This document shows, in pieces, positions 13,055 to 14,374 of a DNA stretch of 14,374 nucleotides (position 1 is its first letter; the number at the start of each line of letters is the position of its first letter). The DNA is from JAGKXB01 sp964498835 (GTDB lineage Bacteria; Pseudomonadota; Gammaproteobacteria; Burkholderiales; Burkholderiaceae_D). Location of the stretch: the NCBI GenBank assembly GCA_964498835.1, contig CAZCIX010000050.1:1-14374 (forward strand), written 5' to 3'. The position numbers were made by a program, and so were the translations under genes. The notes under the pieces are model-generated. The model did no database searches. It was not told the DNA's origin and saw only the letters and a list, made by a program, of their open reading frames with translations.

Positions 13055-14374
13055 ATGAAAAACATAAGCGGCATGCAAAAAATACGTCAATTTGCCAAAC
13101 AAAAAGGGGCATTTTTACTGCTCGAGATGAGTGCTGTTTCCATCATTGCCTCAATGGCTGTTGCGGCTGCTCTAATTCAGCAAAAAAATGCATTGCAAAC
13201 GGAGCGTTATCAAGCACAAGGAGAATTATTAAAAACCTTGTCCGCTAGTATAGACTCATATATTGCCTCAAACTACGACGCACTAACCAGGAGCAATAAC
13301 GCCACGACAAGCGCGGCAGGTGAGACGGTTAGTGGCAGCGTGTATGGCCCTAACGGCAATAACACTACCACTACGTACTCCGTCGCAAATATTTACGCAC
13401 CAACCATTGCCGAGCTAATTACAGCCGGATTTTTATCCAGTGGATTTAGCTCAACGGCCCTAGTTTATGCGAGCGACAATACCAAACCCGAGTACAGCAT
13501 AAAAATCACACCATCCCCTGCAGCCAATTGTCCTAACTGTGACTTACAGGGGTTGGTATATCTCAATAAAGCAGTAAAAACGGATGAAATCAAAAATTTA
13601 GGCACGTCAATCGCGGCTGTCGGTGCAAATGGGTTGTTTTCTGTTGAAACTAGTGCAGAGGCAGGAACAACATCTACAAAATTGTATGGTCGAGACGGCA
13701 GCACGCAAAGAGATAATCCTGTCAGTGGTACCCCCGCAGGAATACTTGCAGCAAGTAATTCTTACTCCACAAGTGGTTTATCTAATTTCATGCGTATAGA
13801 TGGGACTGCCACGCCAAGTGGCGATCAAAATTGGAACGCCAAAAACTTGACCAATGTGGGCTCACTGACTGCTGGTACTGGCACTGTCGATACAGCCACT
13901 GGCGTTTGGACAACTGGCACCAATGGTGTACGCGTAGACAGTAATGGTAATATCTACGCAAGTGGTACCATTTATGGCACGCTTGCCAATACAGCCTCAA
14001 CTGTGTCTTTGGATTTAAAACCCACCACCGATGGCGCATTAAAAACAGAGGCCAACTATCTTAAAGCCGGTGCAATTCTTGTAAGCGATGGTAGTAGTGC
14101 CAGTCCTGCCCTTGGTGGTACGGGTAGTATTACTGCCTCTGGTGCTGTCAGTGCTGGATCTATTTCCACCACTGGCACTATCACTGGTGCATCTATTTCC
14201 ACCACTGGTGCTGTCACTAGTGGATCTATTTCCACCACTGGCACTATCACTGGTGCATCTATTTCCACCATTGGTGCTGTCACTGGTGGATCTATTTCCA
14301 CCACTGGTGCTGTCACTAGTGGATCTATTTCCACCACTGGCACTATCACTGGTGCATCTATTTCCACCACTGGT
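13055..14374 (+). CDS. PilV-like (shufflon constant-region type) minor pilin, C-terminus beyond window
   Basis: The frame stays open to the window edge, giving 440 residues of a partial protein. The ATG at 13055 is preferred over the in-frame ATG at 13049 because AGGGAG (13042-13047) is seven bases before it. Residues 1-18 are a short basic leader ending in QKG. A hydrophobic helix follows (AFLLLEM...AAAL, about 19-41), then a polar helix (QQKNALQTERYQAQGELLK), as in type IV prepilins cut by a prepilin peptidase. Residues about 115-133 (APTIAELITAGFLSSGFS) and 245-268 (FMRIDGTATPSGDQ, NAKNLTNVG) resemble the constant region of PilV adhesins of IncI-type thin pili (Shufflon_N family); this is from memory. 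Cys159 and Cys162 form a CPNC pair. From residue 358 it consists of 11-residue repeats. No other pilus genes are in the window. It is likely a pilus-tip adhesin or surface fibre. Confidence 0.75.
   Translation, partial: MKNISGMQKIRQFAKQKGAFLLLEMSAVSIIASMAVAAALIQQKNALQTERYQAQGELLKTLSASIDSYIASNYDALTRSNNATTSAAGETVSGSVYGPNGNNTTTTYSVANIYAPTIAELITAGFLSSGFSSTALVYASDNTKPEYSIKITPSPAANCPNCDLQGLVYLNKAVKTDEIKNLGTSIAAVGANGLFSVETSAEAGTTSTKLYGRDGSTQRDNPVSGTPAGILAASNSYSTSGLSNFMRIDGTATPSGDQNWNAKNLTNVGSLTAGTGTVDTATGVWTTGTNGVRVDSNGNIYASGTIYGTLANTASTVSLDLKPTTDGALKTEANYLKAGAILVSDGSSASPALGGTGSITASGAVSAGSISTTGTITGASISTTGAVTSGSISTTGTITGASISTIGAVTGGSISTTGAVTSGSISTTGTITGASISTTG
14126..14374 (+). repeat. 33-bp tandem repeat array within the pilin gene, continuing past the window
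   Basis: Repeats with exact 33-bp period begin at 14126 (degenerate copy), 14159, 14192, 14225, 14258, 14291, 14324 and 14357 (cut by the window end). The encoded units are SISTTGTITGA (type A: 14159, 14225, 14324), SISTTGAVTSG (type B: 14192, 14291) and SISTIGAVTGG (B variant: 14258). All A copies are identical at the DNA level, as are both full B copies. The 66 bp from 14192 recur exactly at 14291, showing a 99-bp higher-order repeat. Confidence 0.97.

Noticed and set aside
14056..14370. Minus-strand 104-residue repeat protein (VEIDP/VTAPV units)
   Set aside because: It is the antisense reading of the pilin repeats; the plus frame has signal, start site and family likeness.
14126..14374. 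33-bp repeats as a CRISPR array
   Set aside because: Repeats are contiguous with no spacers, keep the reading frame and encode regular 11-residue units.
13055..14374. Active shufflon with sfx recombination sites
   Set aside because: No sequence like the 19-bp sfx core (GTGCCAATCCGGT) is seen within the window; it could only lie beyond the right edge.

Overview
The window reads as a chromosomal segment of a betaproteobacterium with moderately AT-rich DNA. The evidence is the family likeness of the proteins (PtsN, HprK, RapZ, MutY, MutM, LolB, IspE, Prs, L25) and the gene order ptsN-hprK-rapZ / mutY-mutM / TPR lipoprotein-lolB-ispE-tRNA-Gln-prs-rplY, which I recall as a common betaproteobacterial arrangement. 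I cannot name a genus. An ankyrin-like membrane protein at the left edge and surface/pilus genes at the right edge would suit a host- or surface-associated lifestyle, but that is inference.

Layout. (1) 1-1550: an orphan gene for a 471-residue protein with two ankyrin-like stretches and a strongly hydrophobic C-terminal half; a perfect inverted repeat lies in its promoter region. (2) 1646-3958: the regulatory-PTS cluster ptsN-hprK-rapZ on the plus strand, tightly spaced. (3) 3963-5931: the oxidised-guanine repair pair mutM-mutY on the minus strand, convergent with rapZ; three tandem 10-bp repeats cover the mutM stop and mutY start. (4) 6084-9573: an outer-membrane/envelope group on the plus strand: a TPR lipoprotein, lolB (lipoprotein receptor) and ispE (isoprenoid precursor synthesis; 4-bp overlap with lolB). 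(5) 9622-11554: tRNA-Gln(TTG) with a strong stringent-type promoter, then prs and rplY, closed by a strong terminator. (6) 11555-14374: the pth gene expected after rplY is absent. In its place are a secreted, cysteine-rich protein (18 Cys after the signal peptide) and, cut by the window edge, a large minor pilin resembling the constant region of shufflon-type PilV adhesins, with a tail of perfect 33-bp (11-residue) tandem repeats.

Regions 2-5 are housekeeping and look intact. The parts most worth pursuing are the two right-end genes, probably a surface adhesion module whose repeat tail can change length without a frameshift, the left-end ankyrin-like membrane protein, and the repeat structure at the mutM/mutY junction.
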